Counted from the first letter of the stretch, positions 9,047-17,382 are shown. The stretch: DNA of 64,000 nucleotides from Rhodovulum sp. (GCA_002706605.1 PALT01000033.1:310001-374000); one strand, 5' to 3'. Numbers and translations are program-made. Notes: generated from the sequence alone by a model not told the origin.

Positions 9047-9726
9047 ATGGTTCGTTTTCACTCTCCGACCCTTGCTGTTCTGCTGACGATGACCTCTGGT
9101 TTGGTGCTGCCCGCGCAGGCCCAAGAGGTGGTCAATATCGGGATCATTCAACCCCTGTCCGGCCCCAACGCGCAATTTGGCACCAACGCCCTGCATGGCA
9201 GCGAAATGGTCGTCGAAGCGATCAATGCGGCGGGCGGGATCAAGTCCATGGGCGGGGCCAAGGTGCAACTGGTCGTCGCCGATGTGCCCAGCCCCAACGC
9301 AGCCCCCGCCGCGACCCAGCGTCTGGTTTCCCAGAACGAGGTCGCAGGCGTTGTCGGCGCGTTCATTTCGTCGATCACCCTGTCCGCGTCCGAGATCACG
9401 GAACGCGCAGGGGTGCCGTTGATCACCTTTGCTTTTGCCGACCAGATCACCGAACGCGGCTATGACTACGTGTTCCAAGTGACCCCCAAGGGCAGCACCT
9501 TTGGCAAGGATCAGCTGGGCTATACCGTTGCGATTGGTGAGGCTGCGGGCACTGAAATCGACAAGATCGCGATCCTTTATGAGGACACCGCCTATGGCAC
9601 GGCCCAGGCCGCCGGTCTGCGCGCCGAGGCCAACGCTCGCGGGATCGAGATCGTTATGGATGAGGCCTATCCCCTTGGCATCACCGATGCCTCGGCCCTT
9701 GTGAATAAACTGCGCGCCTCGGACGC
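9047..9726 (+). pseudogene. Branched-chain-amino-acid-type ABC substrate-binding protein, 5' part (split by insertion)
   Basis: N-terminal 226 codons of a periplasmic type-I binding protein: signal peptide residues 1-26 (ending PAQAQ), then VVNIGIIQPLSGPNAQFGTNALHGSEMVVEAINAAGG, the LivJ/K-like first lobe. Reading beyond 9726 gives about 47 foreign residues before a stop at 9868, so any product lacks the second lobe. The remaining part is found at 14214-14742. Joining the two after removing the element and one 9-bp repeat gives exactly 400 codons including stop. The gene heads the livHMGF-like operon and would have supplied its ligand binding. Confidence 0.9.
9718..9726. repeat. Target-site duplication, left copy
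   Basis: CTCGGACGC, repeated at 14214-14222. It belongs to the host codons for Ala-Ser-Asp-Ala of the binding protein, which are repeated at the other border. A 9-bp duplication is typical of IS1-like and some other DDE transposition events. Confidence 0.8.
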
Positions 9727-9728
9727 CG

Positions 9729-9749
9729 ACGCATTCCGTATTGTAGGAG
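9729..9749 (+). repeat. Left terminal inverted repeat
   Basis: ACGCATTCCGT, two differing bases, then TGTAGGAG. The reverse complement occurs at 14192-14212, with the mismatches only at the 12th and 13th positions. Confidence 0.85.
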
Positions 9750-9763
9750 TTCTGGGCAGAAAA

Positions 9764-9789
9764 GCAGAGCCATTTAGCATTGGCTCTGC
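9764..9789. repeat. Left subterminal stem-loop
   Basis: Arms GCAGAGCCA and TGGCTCTGC pair perfectly over nine bases around an eight-base loop. It lies 14 bases inside the left inverted repeat and also downstream of the HEPN gene, so it could act as a transposase site, a terminator, or both. The right end has a comparable stem sharing GCAGAGC/GCTCTGC. Confidence 0.7.
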
Positions 9790-9864
9790 CTTATGTTTTC
9801 AATTGCAAAGGCAGATTGGCAGGTTGAAGCTTCTTACTAAGATGGAGGCCCATCTTCGCTCGGA

Positions 9865-10404
9865 TTAGCCTTGATCAAAGGCGGATACGAATGCCCTGAT
9901 CACGAACTGCGCAACGCGATGTGCATTGTAAACATCACTGAACGTCGCTGTTGTTGATCGTTCATGAGCATATGCGTTTCTCCAAGTGAAAATATTCTCA
10001 TAACTGGTTACCAAATCAGCCCTAAATCTTCGTTCGACAACGGCTTTGCGCTCTTGCAGGACCTTGTGGAAGGTAGTTGAATTCTTCTTCACGCCTTTCC
10101 CCGTCCACTCTGTCAGACCAAATCGCCGAGAATAAGAAATCAAATCCGGAACTGAAATCTTAGCGTTTAGGCGTTCAAAATCCTTCTCAATGTGATCGCG
10201 ATACTTTGGGTGGAACTGCGCTGCGTATTCAACCAAGGTTTCCTTTACTATACCCTCGTATGAAGCCGCTATGGTGACCGCGAACATTCCCGCGATCTCA
10301 TTTCTGAGAAGCTGCTCCGAGCTGGAAGTTCCGCTCAATTTTCTTTCGATATCGCGTGCAAGACTGCGAATGTGTTGAAGATTATCGTGGAGAATTTCAC
10401 TCAT
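9865..10404 (-). CDS. HEPN-domain protein (MAE_28990/MAE_18760-like), putative RNase effector
   Basis: A 179-residue, mostly helical protein. Near the C-terminus it carries R142-N-A-Y-A-H147, the R-x4-H catalytic motif of HEPN ribonucleases. Residues 25-70 form the long helices with the conserved EIAGMFAVTIAASYEGIVKE block, resembling the MAE_28990/MAE_18760 HEPN group. ATG 10404 is chosen over a start 24 bases upstream because it lies inside the end of the DUF262 gene (ATGAGTGA, 8-base overlap), typical of coupled translation. HEPN proteins often act as RNA-cleaving effectors in phage defence and toxin-antitoxin systems; that role here is inference. Confidence 0.75.
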   Translation of the reverse strand: MSEILHDNLQHIRSLARDIERKLSGTSSSEQLLRNEIAGMFAVTIAASYEGIVKETLVEYAAQFHPKYRDHIEKDFERLNAKISVPDLISYSRRFGLTEWTGKGVKKNSTTFHKVLQERKAVVERRFRADLVTSYENIFTWRNAYAHERSTTATFSDVYNAHRVAQFVIRAFVSAFDQG

Positions 10405-11476
10405 GTCCAAACAGGATCTTGTCAGCAATCTTTTTACGAGTCTTAACGCTGTCTATGTTGGAAGTATTTGAGAATATAACGTTTTTGAAATCATCATTTT
10501 CGAGGAGCTCGTTGTAAGCCTCAGCCGTGAGTTTAGCCTGCTCCCCCTGTTCGATAAGAGCCACCATCACCGCTTCGAGTGTTGCAGCGTTCAAGAGACC
10601 TCGCGGTCTGAAAGGCTTCTGAAGGGCTTCAACGACAGCTTCTGTTGCGTATGGAAAAATCTTGCTAAAGTCGCTTGCCCTATCTGTGTCAAATCCACGA
10701 TTTTTTGCCATTTCTACCGACAAAAAGTCTTTCATCGGAGGGACATAGTTGTCGGTATTTCGAAAGAATGCGAGAAGCCGAAGGATCAGCTCGATATCTC
10801 TTTGCTTGGGGTCTGCGTCTGGCTTGCCGTAGATAAGTCGCCAGTTTTCATCAAGATTCAACTCTTCAAGTTTGGCAAGAAGCTCTCCTCTGAAAACAGC
10901 GTTTCGTATCTCCTGCGCATTCAGTGGTTGACCACCTGTATTGAGCCTTTCGAAAATGTGATAAACACTTTCGGGCTGCTCTTGATCCGGTGTCAGTTGT
11001 TTTACAGTGACACCTCTCAGGCTCGCATTTTTTACTCTTCGCTTTGTTCGATCATCGAGGTCAAAGAATGACTTGCCTTCCAAGTCTTTGCGCTGTTCAA
11101 GCCCCTTAAGCTTAAAGACTTTTCTGTTGCCTTTAGCATCTTCTTCGCCGAAGAACCCTTCAAAGAAATAAGCGATGGAAGTAATACGTTGCTGGCCGTC
11201 GATCACCTCGAGTTGCCCATCACTATTCTCATAAAAGAAGACCTGAGGAACCGGCAATCCGATTGCGAAGGATTCGATTAGCGTCGACGCTCGCCGCATA
11301 TCCCAGACAAATTTTCGCTGGTAATCGGGGATGATAATGTCTCCGCTCTTGAATTTGCTTGCAAGCAATTCAAGCGTCCAGTCGCTCGAAGTGACCACAA
11401 TATTGAATTCGACTGTAGAGGTCTCGGTCTCTTCGTCGGTTAGGTATTCAATCTCAACGTCGTTGTCTTCTGTCAC
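10397..11476 (-). CDS. DUF262 (ParB/GmrSD-like) protein
   Basis: A 359-residue protein of the DUF262 family, whose fold is shared with the GmrS half of the GmrSD modification-dependent restriction enzyme. Visible hallmarks are IIPDYQRKFVWDMRRASTLIES (residues 48-69), PVPQVFFYE, the nucleotide/DNA-handling motif VIDGQQRITS (91-100) and FERLNTGG followed by LNAQEIRNAVFRG. The first 30 residues are acidic. Translation starts at GTG 11476. No GmrD-like HNH domain (DUF1524) follows; instead the HEPN gene overlaps its end, so HEPN may replace the nuclease half. Likely a sensor or regulator of the HEPN effector (inference). Confidence 0.85.
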   Translation of the reverse strand: MTEDNDVEIEYLTDEETETSTVEFNIVVTSSDWTLELLASKFKSGDIIIPDYQRKFVWDMRRASTLIESFAIGLPVPQVFFYENSDGQLEVIDGQQRITSIAYFFEGFFGEEDAKGNRKVFKLKGLEQRKDLEGKSFFDLDDRTKRRVKNASLRGVTVKQLTPDQEQPESVYHIFERLNTGGQPLNAQEIRNAVFRGELLAKLEELNLDENWRLIYGKPDADPKQRDIELILRLLAFFRNTDNYVPPMKDFLSVEMAKNRGFDTDRASDFSKIFPYATEAVVEALQKPFRPRGLLNAATLEAVMVALIEQGEQAKLTAEAYNELLENDDFKNVIFSNTSNIDSVKTRKKIADKILFGHE

Positions 11477-11667
11477 AGTTACTCTGCCTAGTTCTCGAGA
11501 AAAATTTCGTAGTATCAGTTTCCGACAAAACCTTATCCGTCGAGGATCATCTATTCAATATTGCCGCAACAGCGGTCAGCGCGCTGGCTGTGCGCATAAA
11601 TGCCCCGCACGCCCAGCTGCGGCTTTTTCAGTGACCAGATAGAACAAATCTCGGCTCGAATGACCAG
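11477..11667. promoter_or_regulatory. Intergenic gap between element cargo and transposase-like gene
   Basis: This 191-base AT-rich gap follows the transposase-like gene and precedes the DUF262-HEPN pair, so it probably holds the promoter for the pair and any terminator for the upstream gene. I found no convincing -35/-10 pair or hairpin followed by a T-run. Confidence 0.3.
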
Positions 11668-14151
11668 CTACTTCAGCTTCCCCCACAGCGGCGTCCCATA
11701 GGCTAGCCAGGGCTGGTAGAGTGTCTTGGCTGGATCAGGTGTCTTCGCGTCTGAACCGTCCGGACGACGCGGGATGATACTGGCACGAGCTGCGGGTGTG
11801 CGTTTGATCGGAGCCCTGTGACGTCGCTTGGCGACCTCGATGCGAATGTCTTCGCCCGGCACTTGGATGGACGCAATCCCGGCGGGCACAGCATCCGTCT
11901 CTTCGTGCTTGTTCAACGGTGAGACGTAGTCACGCTTCTCAAAGTAGTTGTAGTGGATCCGATAGATGTTGAGCAGCGCGATCAAGACGCGCGGGTTGTA
12001 GCTGGCGCCGTTGACATACGACGGCCCCTTGCGTGCACCGCCGGATCCGGCGCGGACGGCCAGTGTGTTTCGGTCGCGCAAAGAGACCATGAATGACGCT
12101 ACAGGCTGTAGAGTCGCGCTCACGACCCGCCGGGTTATCGCCTCGCGGAGCTTCGCGTCTGTTATATTCGTTTGGAAGCCAAGCTTTTTGAACTCTTCGC
12201 GATACCGAGGGGAAAGGATCGGAAAACCAACCGTCTTGTTCGTCTCCTTGGCGACCTGGACTGGGCTATGAAGCCACAGCTCGGGAAATGACCGAGCCTG
12301 AAAGTTGTCGATCGGAAATTTCCCAACGCTTTTACCGCGCGCCCTCACGGCGGGTCTCAAGCGTGGGTTCGTCCACGCATGCAGGGCATCCCACGGAGTA
12401 AGATTAGGATTGGCTTGTCTGAATCTCCGAAAAGCTGTGCTGAACGCGTTGGTTCGCGCGGTCGTCTCGCCTTTCGTCGCCGCCTTGTCAAAATGGACAA
12501 CAAGCCACTCAAAGAGATCATCTTCGATGTCTTCGCGAAAGACGTGTGGCACTACGCGTGCCATGGCTGCTTCCTGTTCGCTTACAAGCGTCAGTTTGCC
12601 GTTCGGCAGCATCTCGCGCAAACATTCGAGATGGGCGGCCTTCGTGTATGTGTCCGAAGTCATGATGCCCGAAAAGGCGTTTCGCGTGTCCCGTTCGGCC
12701 TCTGGAAAATTGAAGTAGGCTTTGCGGATCAAGCCCAAGATCAACTCGCGATTTCTTGCTTCTTTGAGGAGATCTTCCGTCGCTTGATCGATTGGCATCC
12801 CCGAGTGCGCAAACCCTTCGTGTGTCTTTAGCCGAAACAGGCGAAGGTGGCTCTCAGCTGAGGCGAAAAGTGGGCCTTCATGGTATCGACCAGATGGGCG
12901 CTGAAAATCGAGCAACGGCGCCGTAAAGCTCGTGCCATCGGCCTTGGTATAGCGTTTGTGGAACATCGTCCAACGAGGCTCGCGGTAATAGGTGTCGAGC
13001 AGATAGTTCACTGGTTCTATAGTCGGATCGAAGTCGACGTCTATCCGGAACACGTAGCCAGACTCGATATCAGCCGAGATCGAGCAGTTGAGTTGCGTCG
13101 TGCGCCGATCTTTCCTGGTCTCCCAGTTGACGGTTAGAACGATGTCATCGTGTGCGATCCGGGAATGGCGGAACCCGCCATTCCGGTTCGTCCGCTTGCG
13201 CCATTTAGACAGCTGCGCACGTTCGTAGGCGAGAAGAACCCGCTCAAGCCAGAATATTCGATCATAGAGCCTCGCCATACCCAGGCCATTCCGGTTTTCT
13301 TTCAGCGACAGCTTGCGCTGGATCGACGTGAGGCTCGCATTGTTCACCAACTCGGTGAAGATTCGAATGTTGTCGGCGCGGTCCTTTTGTCGGCTGTGCT
13401 CTGCCGAAACGGTGAACCGCGCGCCCTTCTTGCCCCGACACGGCTTGTGCACCAGACGCACGCCGATGGGCTTCCCTGACTTCCTGTGTCGTTTGTTTCC
13501 AGCGATGCTTTTGCCATTTGCCCCATCGAAGGCGAACTGCTCAGGTGCTTCGAGATATTGTTGTCCACAAGCTCCGCAGGACGGCCCATCCAGAAGTCCA
13601 TTCATACTCCGCAGACGCGAAACTTCGTCGTCGAAGTGCTGATTGGACAGGATCTTCTGGCTCACTTTGCAATCGGTGTTGCCACGTATGTGCTGGCATA
13701 CAAAGGACCGATTATCACTCCACCCAACCGGATTGTTCCAATACTCAAAAATGTAAGAGGTTCGTTTGTCCGCCTTTCGCGAAGAGCTCTCCATCTTGTA
13801 GCGACCGAGACCGGCGGCCACCGCATCATCGGAAACCATAGCCTTCTTCAGAGCTTTCGATCCTCCGCGTCGGTCGAGCAAAGTAGGGCTTAGGGCAACG
13901 CCATAGTTGGGGCAATCAGGGTCCGCGCATGTGTTCAGGTTCACGCGCCCGACTTGGGGCGGATACACTTGCGAAATATTCAGGGACTCGATTGATGGCA
14001 GTTCCAAATCGTCTACTCGGATCGATCTCATGTGTGCTTGTTCAACAACCTCATTGGCCGTTCTCCGAAATTCAGAAGCTGAGGAACGATCGTTCTTGAA
14101 AAAATAAGGCGAAATCTGGGACAGGCGTCGGTCAAAAATGTGAAAAATCAA
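11668..14151 (-). CDS. Large zinc-cluster protein, putative transposase of the element
   Basis: An 827-residue protein reading from TTG 14151 (inside the right stem-loop); an in-frame ATG at 14031 would give 787 residues. The N-terminal third has Cys/His clusters suited to zinc binding: CADPDCPNYG (75-84), CQHIRGNTDC, CGACGQQY and HKPCRGKKGARFTVSAEHS, then an HTH-like helical stretch (TSIQRKLSLKENRNG). The middle has VNWETRKDRRTTQLNCSISADIESGYVFRIDVDF, a strand-rich segment like an RNase H-fold DDE core, and the basic C-terminus resembles DNA-binding tails. It resembles proteins annotated as 'insertion element protein'. Exact family and catalytic residues are not certain. Confidence 0.65.
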   Translation of the reverse strand: MIFHIFDRRLSQISPYFFKNDRSSASEFRRTANEVVEQAHMRSIRVDDLELPSIESLNISQVYPPQVGRVNLNTCADPDCPNYGVALSPTLLDRRGGSKALKKAMVSDDAVAAGLGRYKMESSSRKADKRTSYIFEYWNNPVGWSDNRSFVCQHIRGNTDCKVSQKILSNQHFDDEVSRLRSMNGLLDGPSCGACGQQYLEAPEQFAFDGANGKSIAGNKRHRKSGKPIGVRLVHKPCRGKKGARFTVSAEHSRQKDRADNIRIFTELVNNASLTSIQRKLSLKENRNGLGMARLYDRIFWLERVLLAYERAQLSKWRKRTNRNGGFRHSRIAHDDIVLTVNWETRKDRRTTQLNCSISADIESGYVFRIDVDFDPTIEPVNYLLDTYYREPRWTMFHKRYTKADGTSFTAPLLDFQRPSGRYHEGPLFASAESHLRLFRLKTHEGFAHSGMPIDQATEDLLKEARNRELILGLIRKAYFNFPEAERDTRNAFSGIMTSDTYTKAAHLECLREMLPNGKLTLVSEQEAAMARVVPHVFREDIEDDLFEWLVVHFDKAATKGETTARTNAFSTAFRRFRQANPNLTPWDALHAWTNPRLRPAVRARGKSVGKFPIDNFQARSFPELWLHSPVQVAKETNKTVGFPILSPRYREEFKKLGFQTNITDAKLREAITRRVVSATLQPVASFMVSLRDRNTLAVRAGSGGARKGPSYVNGASYNPRVLIALLNIYRIHYNYFEKRDYVSPLNKHEETDAVPAGIASIQVPGEDIRIEVAKRRHRAPIKRTPAARASIIPRRPDGSDAKTPDPAKTLYQPWLAYGTPLWGKLK

Positions 14152-14180
14152 AGCTCTGCCGCATTTCTACGGCAGAGCTT
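14151..14180. repeat. Right subterminal stem-loop
   Basis: Arms AAGCTCTGCCG (14151-14161) and CGGCAGAGCTT (14170-14180) pair perfectly over 11 bases around an 8-base loop. It lies between the right inverted repeat and the coding part of the transposase-like gene, in its leader, where it could be a transposase-binding or autoregulatory site. Confidence 0.7.
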
Positions 14181-14191
14181 CATGTTATGGC

Positions 14192-14212
14192 CTCCTACAG
14201 AACGGAATGCGT
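14192..14212 (-). repeat. Right terminal inverted repeat
   Basis: Read on the minus strand it is ACGCATTCCGT, two differing bases, then TGTAGGAG, matching 19 of 21 positions of the left end at 9729-9749. Confidence 0.85.
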
Positions 14213-14213
14213 G

Positions 14214-14222
14214 CTCGGACGC
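14214..14222. repeat. Target-site duplication, right copy
   Basis: CTCGGACGC, identical to 9718-9726. The host reading frame continues directly from it (GAC GCT GAG GTG GTT). Confidence 0.8.
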
Positions 14223-14742
14223 TGAGGTGGTTTTTCCCGTGTCCTATCTGAACGACTCTTTGCTGATTATCCGCACGATGCGCCAACAGGGTCTGACGAT
14301 CCCCGCGATTGGTGGCGCGGCGGGCTATGTCATTCCGAACTTCAAAGAAGGTCTGGGCGATCTGGCGGAAAACACCCTGTCCGTGGCCTCGGCCGCCGGT
14401 GATGCGATCCCCGAAATTTCCGCAGCCTATAAGCAAAAATACGGAAGCTTTATGACGCACGAGGCCGTGGCCTTTGCCGCCGCGACAGATGCAATGATCC
14501 AAGCGATCGAAATCGCGGGAACCGATGATCCCGATGCCGTGCGCGATGCGCTGGACGCGCTGGAGTATTGCGAAGGCTTTGCCAAGGGCATGCCGGGCGG
14601 CTGTATCAACTTTGACGAAAACGGCCATAACGCGGTGACCTATCCGATCATGGTGCAATGGCGCGGGGATGAGCCCGTGACCGTCTATCCGCCGTCGGAT
14701 GCAACGACCGACCCGATCTGGACGCTGGAGCCGACCCAATAA
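14214..14742 (+). pseudogene. Branched-chain-amino-acid-type ABC substrate-binding protein, 3' part
   Basis: Carries the C-terminal lobe of the binding protein interrupted at 9726: EVVFPVSYLNDSLLIIRTMRQQGLTIPAIGGAAGY, then AVAFAAATDAMIQAIEIAG and a C-terminal NGHNAVTYPIMVQWRGDEPVTVYPP, as in LivJ/K-type proteins. It has no start signal of its own. Only the element's minus-strand genes lie directly upstream, so livHMGF-like expression now depends on read-through or an element promoter. The next gene begins 25 bases after its stop. Confidence 0.9.
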
Positions 14743-14767
14743 GGGACGGCAACGGGGATCAGACATA

Positions 14768-15625
14768 ATGGCGTATTTGCAAGCGATCTTGGATGGCATC
14801 CTGCTTGGGGGTGTCTACGGGGTCATTTCGACGGGGCTATCATTAGTTTTCGGCGTGTTGGGCGTGGTCAATTTCGCCCAAGCCGAATTCCTGATGGTGG
14901 GGATGTATGTGGCCTATTTCGCGTGGGCCTATCTGGGGCTGGATCCGCTGATCGCGGCGCCATTGGCCTTTGGCGTGGTCTTTGTTCTGGGGTTCTACAG
15001 CCAGAAACTGTTGGTGGGGCGGGTGATGTCCGCACCGCCTGCGGCCCAGATTTTTCTGACGGTTGGGTTGATGATCACCTTGGAAAACGGAGCCTTGGTC
15101 TTGTTTGGATCGGATTTCCGGTCGGTCAACGTGCCCTATCAGATCCAAGGGTTTCGCTTGGGTGAACTGTTCGTCTCGGCACCGTATCTCTATGCCTTTT
15201 TGTGGGCGGTGGTGATTACTGGCGCGCTGTGGCTGTTCATGGCGCGCAGTTGGACCGGACGGGCGATCCGTGCGGTGGCCCAAGACCCGATGGCGGCGAC
15301 GCTTGCGGGGATCAACACCGCGCGCACCTATAACATCGCCTTTGGCCTTGGCGTCGGTCTGACGGCCTTTGGCGGTGCGGTGATCCTGCCCTACATCACG
15401 GTAAGTCCCACCGCAGGGGTTCAGTTCGCGGTCCTGATGTTCACGGTCGTCGTACTTGGCGGTCTGGGCAGCACCACAGGCGCCCTTGTTGGCGGGATCG
15501 TAGTCGGGATTATCCAGTCCCTGTCGGGGCTGTTGTTCCCGATCCAACTGCAGAACCTTGTCCTTTTCATCATCTTTATCCTTGTGCTGGCACTGCGCCC
15601 GCAGGGCCTGTTGAAAGGGGTCTGA
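14768..15625 (+). CDS. livH: Branched-chain-amino-acid-type ABC permease LivH
   Basis: A 285-residue inner-membrane permease with about eight hydrophobic segments, opening with AILDGILLGGVYGVISTGLSLVFGVLGVVNFAQAEFLMVGMY, the LivH signature. The EAA-like loop is AVAQDPMAATLAGINTARTYNIAFGLG. ATG 14768 is used because the frame upstream overlaps the binding-protein tail and has no homology. It pairs with the LivM gene one base downstream of its stop. Actual substrate could be amino acids, amides or other small ligands; the nitrilase at the operon's end hints at a nitrile- or amide-related compound. Confidence 0.9.
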   Translation: MAYLQAILDGILLGGVYGVISTGLSLVFGVLGVVNFAQAEFLMVGMYVAYFAWAYLGLDPLIAAPLAFGVVFVLGFYSQKLLVGRVMSAPPAAQIFLTVGLMITLENGALVLFGSDFRSVNVPYQIQGFRLGELFVSAPYLYAFLWAVVITGALWLFMARSWTGRAIRAVAQDPMAATLAGINTARTYNIAFGLGVGLTAFGGAVILPYITVSPTAGVQFAVLMFTVVVLGGLGSTTGALVGGIVVGIIQSLSGLLFPIQLQNLVLFIIFILVLALRPQGLLKGV

Positions 15626-15626
15626 G

Positions 15627-16646
15627 ATGCGGTTGAAACCTACAGGTATTCTGTTGCTGGTGCTGTTCGTGGTGGCGGTTTTGCTGCCCCTTGGGCTTGA
15701 TCCGCGGGGCAACTGGTTGCGGGTCATGGGGACCGTGATGATCTTTGCCGCCGCTGCGCAGGCGTGGAACATTATGGGCGGCCTTGCCAATCAGGTGTCT
15801 CTGGGCCATGCGGCGTTTTTCGGGATCGGGGCCTATGTGTCGACGCTCCTGTACATCAACTTCGGGATCAGCCCGTGGATCGGGATGCTGATCGGTGCGT
15901 TGGTTGCGGCGGGGGCGGGGGCCTTGATCTGTCTGCCGACGCTGCGCCTGACGGGGCATTACTTTGCCCTTGCGACGTTGGCCTTTGCCGAGGTGTGCCG
16001 TGTCATCGCCAACAGTTGGAGCAGCGTAACAGGCGGTCCCGTTGGTTTGACGATCCCGTTTGCGGGTGATGCGCCTATGTTGTTCCAGTTCCGCTCGACC
16101 GTGCCCTACTACTATATCATTCTGGCCCTCTTGGTCGTGGTGTCGCTGGTGTTCTGGCGCATTCAGGTCGGCGCCTTCGGCTATCGTCTGCGGGCGCTGC
16201 GCGAAACGCCCGAGGCCGCGTCGGTGGTCGGTGTGAACGTGTTCCGAACCAAGATGATCGCGACGATGATTTCGGCGGCCCTGACCGCGCTCTGCGGCAC
16301 CGTGTTCGTCCAGTTCACCTTTTTCTTCGATCCGGACTCGGTCTTTAGCCTGACGACGATTTCGATCCGCTTGGCGATGATTGCGATTGTCGGTGGGTTG
16401 GGGACGTTGATTGGCCCGATCATCGGGGCGCTGTTCCTGCTGCCGCTCGAAGAGGTCGCGATCACCCTGTTGTCGTCGCAGGCATCGGGCGTGGCTCAAC
16501 TGGCCTTTGGGGTGGTTTTGATCGCGGCGATCCTGATTGAGCCGCGCGGTTTGGTGGCGCTGGGCCCATGGATCATGCGCCGCCTGAAGGGCGGCCAACC
16601 ATCCGCCCCATCGGATATGACCGCAAAAGGGGAAACAAATGTCTGA
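15627..16646 (+). CDS. livM: Branched-chain-amino-acid-type ABC permease LivM
   Basis: A 339-residue membrane protein with LivM features: AAAAQAWNIMGGLANQVSLGHAAFFGIGAY near residues 36-65, then GAGALICLPTLRLTGHYFALATLAFAEV, and the cytoplasmic loop ALRETPEAASVVGVNVFRTKMIA (about 190-212). The C-terminus is polar and overlaps livG by eight bases. It forms the second half of the membrane channel with LivH. Confidence 0.92.
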   Translation: MRLKPTGILLLVLFVVAVLLPLGLDPRGNWLRVMGTVMIFAAAAQAWNIMGGLANQVSLGHAAFFGIGAYVSTLLYINFGISPWIGMLIGALVAAGAGALICLPTLRLTGHYFALATLAFAEVCRVIANSWSSVTGGPVGLTIPFAGDAPMLFQFRSTVPYYYIILALLVVVSLVFWRIQVGAFGYRLRALRETPEAASVVGVNVFRTKMIATMISAALTALCGTVFVQFTFFFDPDSVFSLTTISIRLAMIAIVGGLGTLIGPIIGALFLLPLEEVAITLLSSQASGVAQLAFGVVLIAAILIEPRGLVALGPWIMRRLKGGQPSAPSDMTAKGETNV

Positions 16647-17382
16647 TCCGATCCTCAGCCTGAACAAAGCAACCGTGACCTTTGGCGGTGTGCGGGCGTT
16701 GGACGATCTGTCCTTTGACGTGAACCGCCAAGAGATCGTCGGCGTCATCGGCCCGAACGGGGCGGGCAAAACCACCCTGTTCAACAGTCTGGTCGGCTTG
16801 CAAAAACTGCGCTCGGGGACAATCACGCTGGACGGGGTGGTGGTGTCTGATCGCAAGCCCCACCAGATCGCCGCGCTTGGGATGACCAAGACGTTTCAGA
16901 ACACGTCGCTGTTTCCGGATATGGATGTGTTGGGCAATGTCACTACGGCGGGTCTGTTGCATCACCCCTTGGCCGAGGCCCGCGACAAGGCCGCCGATAT
17001 CCTCGACCGGATGCGGCTGACCCCGATTGCGCGGGCGGGAATTGACGCGCTGACCTTTCCCCAGAGGGCGTTGATCGAAATGGCGCGCGCGATGGCGACC
17101 AACCCACGGGTTCTGTTGCTGGATGAGGTGATGGCGGCCCTGACACCGTCCGAAATGGATGAGGTCATGGAAACCGCGCGCCAGTTGCGGGCCGATGGTC
17201 TGACGATCCTTGTTGTCGAGCATCACATGCGCGCAATCATGAGCCTCTGTGACCGGATCGTCGTTGTGTCCTTCGGGCGCAAGATTGCCGAAGGCACGCC
17301 CGATCAGATCGCCGCCGATCCGGCCGTGATTGAGGCCTACCTCGGCTCAAGCGCCAAGGAAAAGGAGGTGCAGCATGCTTGA
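16639..17382 (+). CDS. livG: Branched-chain-amino-acid-type ABC ATPase LivG
   Basis: A 247-residue ATPase. Walker A is GPNGAGKTT (residues about 38-46), Walker B LLLDEVMAALTPSE, and the switch histidine is in VVEHHM. Strikingly, the usual LSGGQ signature is altered to TFPQRALIEMARAMA, so the canonical Ser-Gly-Gly is missing; ATP hydrolysis may rely on the partner LivF site. It overlaps both livM (8 bases) and livF (8 bases). Confidence 0.9.
   Translation: MSDPILSLNKATVTFGGVRALDDLSFDVNRQEIVGVIGPNGAGKTTLFNSLVGLQKLRSGTITLDGVVVSDRKPHQIAALGMTKTFQNTSLFPDMDVLGNVTTAGLLHHPLAEARDKAADILDRMRLTPIARAGIDALTFPQRALIEMARAMATNPRVLLLDEVMAALTPSEMDEVMETARQLRADGLTILVVEHHMRAIMSLCDRIVVVSFGRKIAEGTPDQIAADPAVIEAYLGSSAKEKEVQHA

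Larger units (their letters stand above)
9727..14213 (-). mobile_element. 4.5 kb mobile element with putative transposase and DUF262-HEPN cargo
   Basis: The element interrupts the liv-type binding-protein gene. Seen directly: CTCGGACGC at both borders (9718-9726 and 14214-14222); 21-base terminal inverted repeats matching at 19 positions (9729-9749 and 14192-14212); a stem-loop immediately inside each end; three genes on the minus strand, opposite to the host operon; visibly AT-richer DNA. Excision restores the host reading frame. The 9-base target duplication assigns the boundaries, but the outermost two bases of the ends do not pair well, so limits could move by one or two bases. Transposon family is not recognised with certainty. 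Confidence 0.88.

Noticed and set aside
9743-14199. Tn7-like element limits (TGT ... ACA ends)
   Set aside because: The inner ends TGTAGGAG and CTCCTACA look like TGT/ACA termini, but inverted homology continues 14 bases outward on each side, and no 5-bp duplication flanks TGT/ACA. The 9-bp CTCGGACGC repeat lies further out, and no tnsA/B/C-type genes exist.
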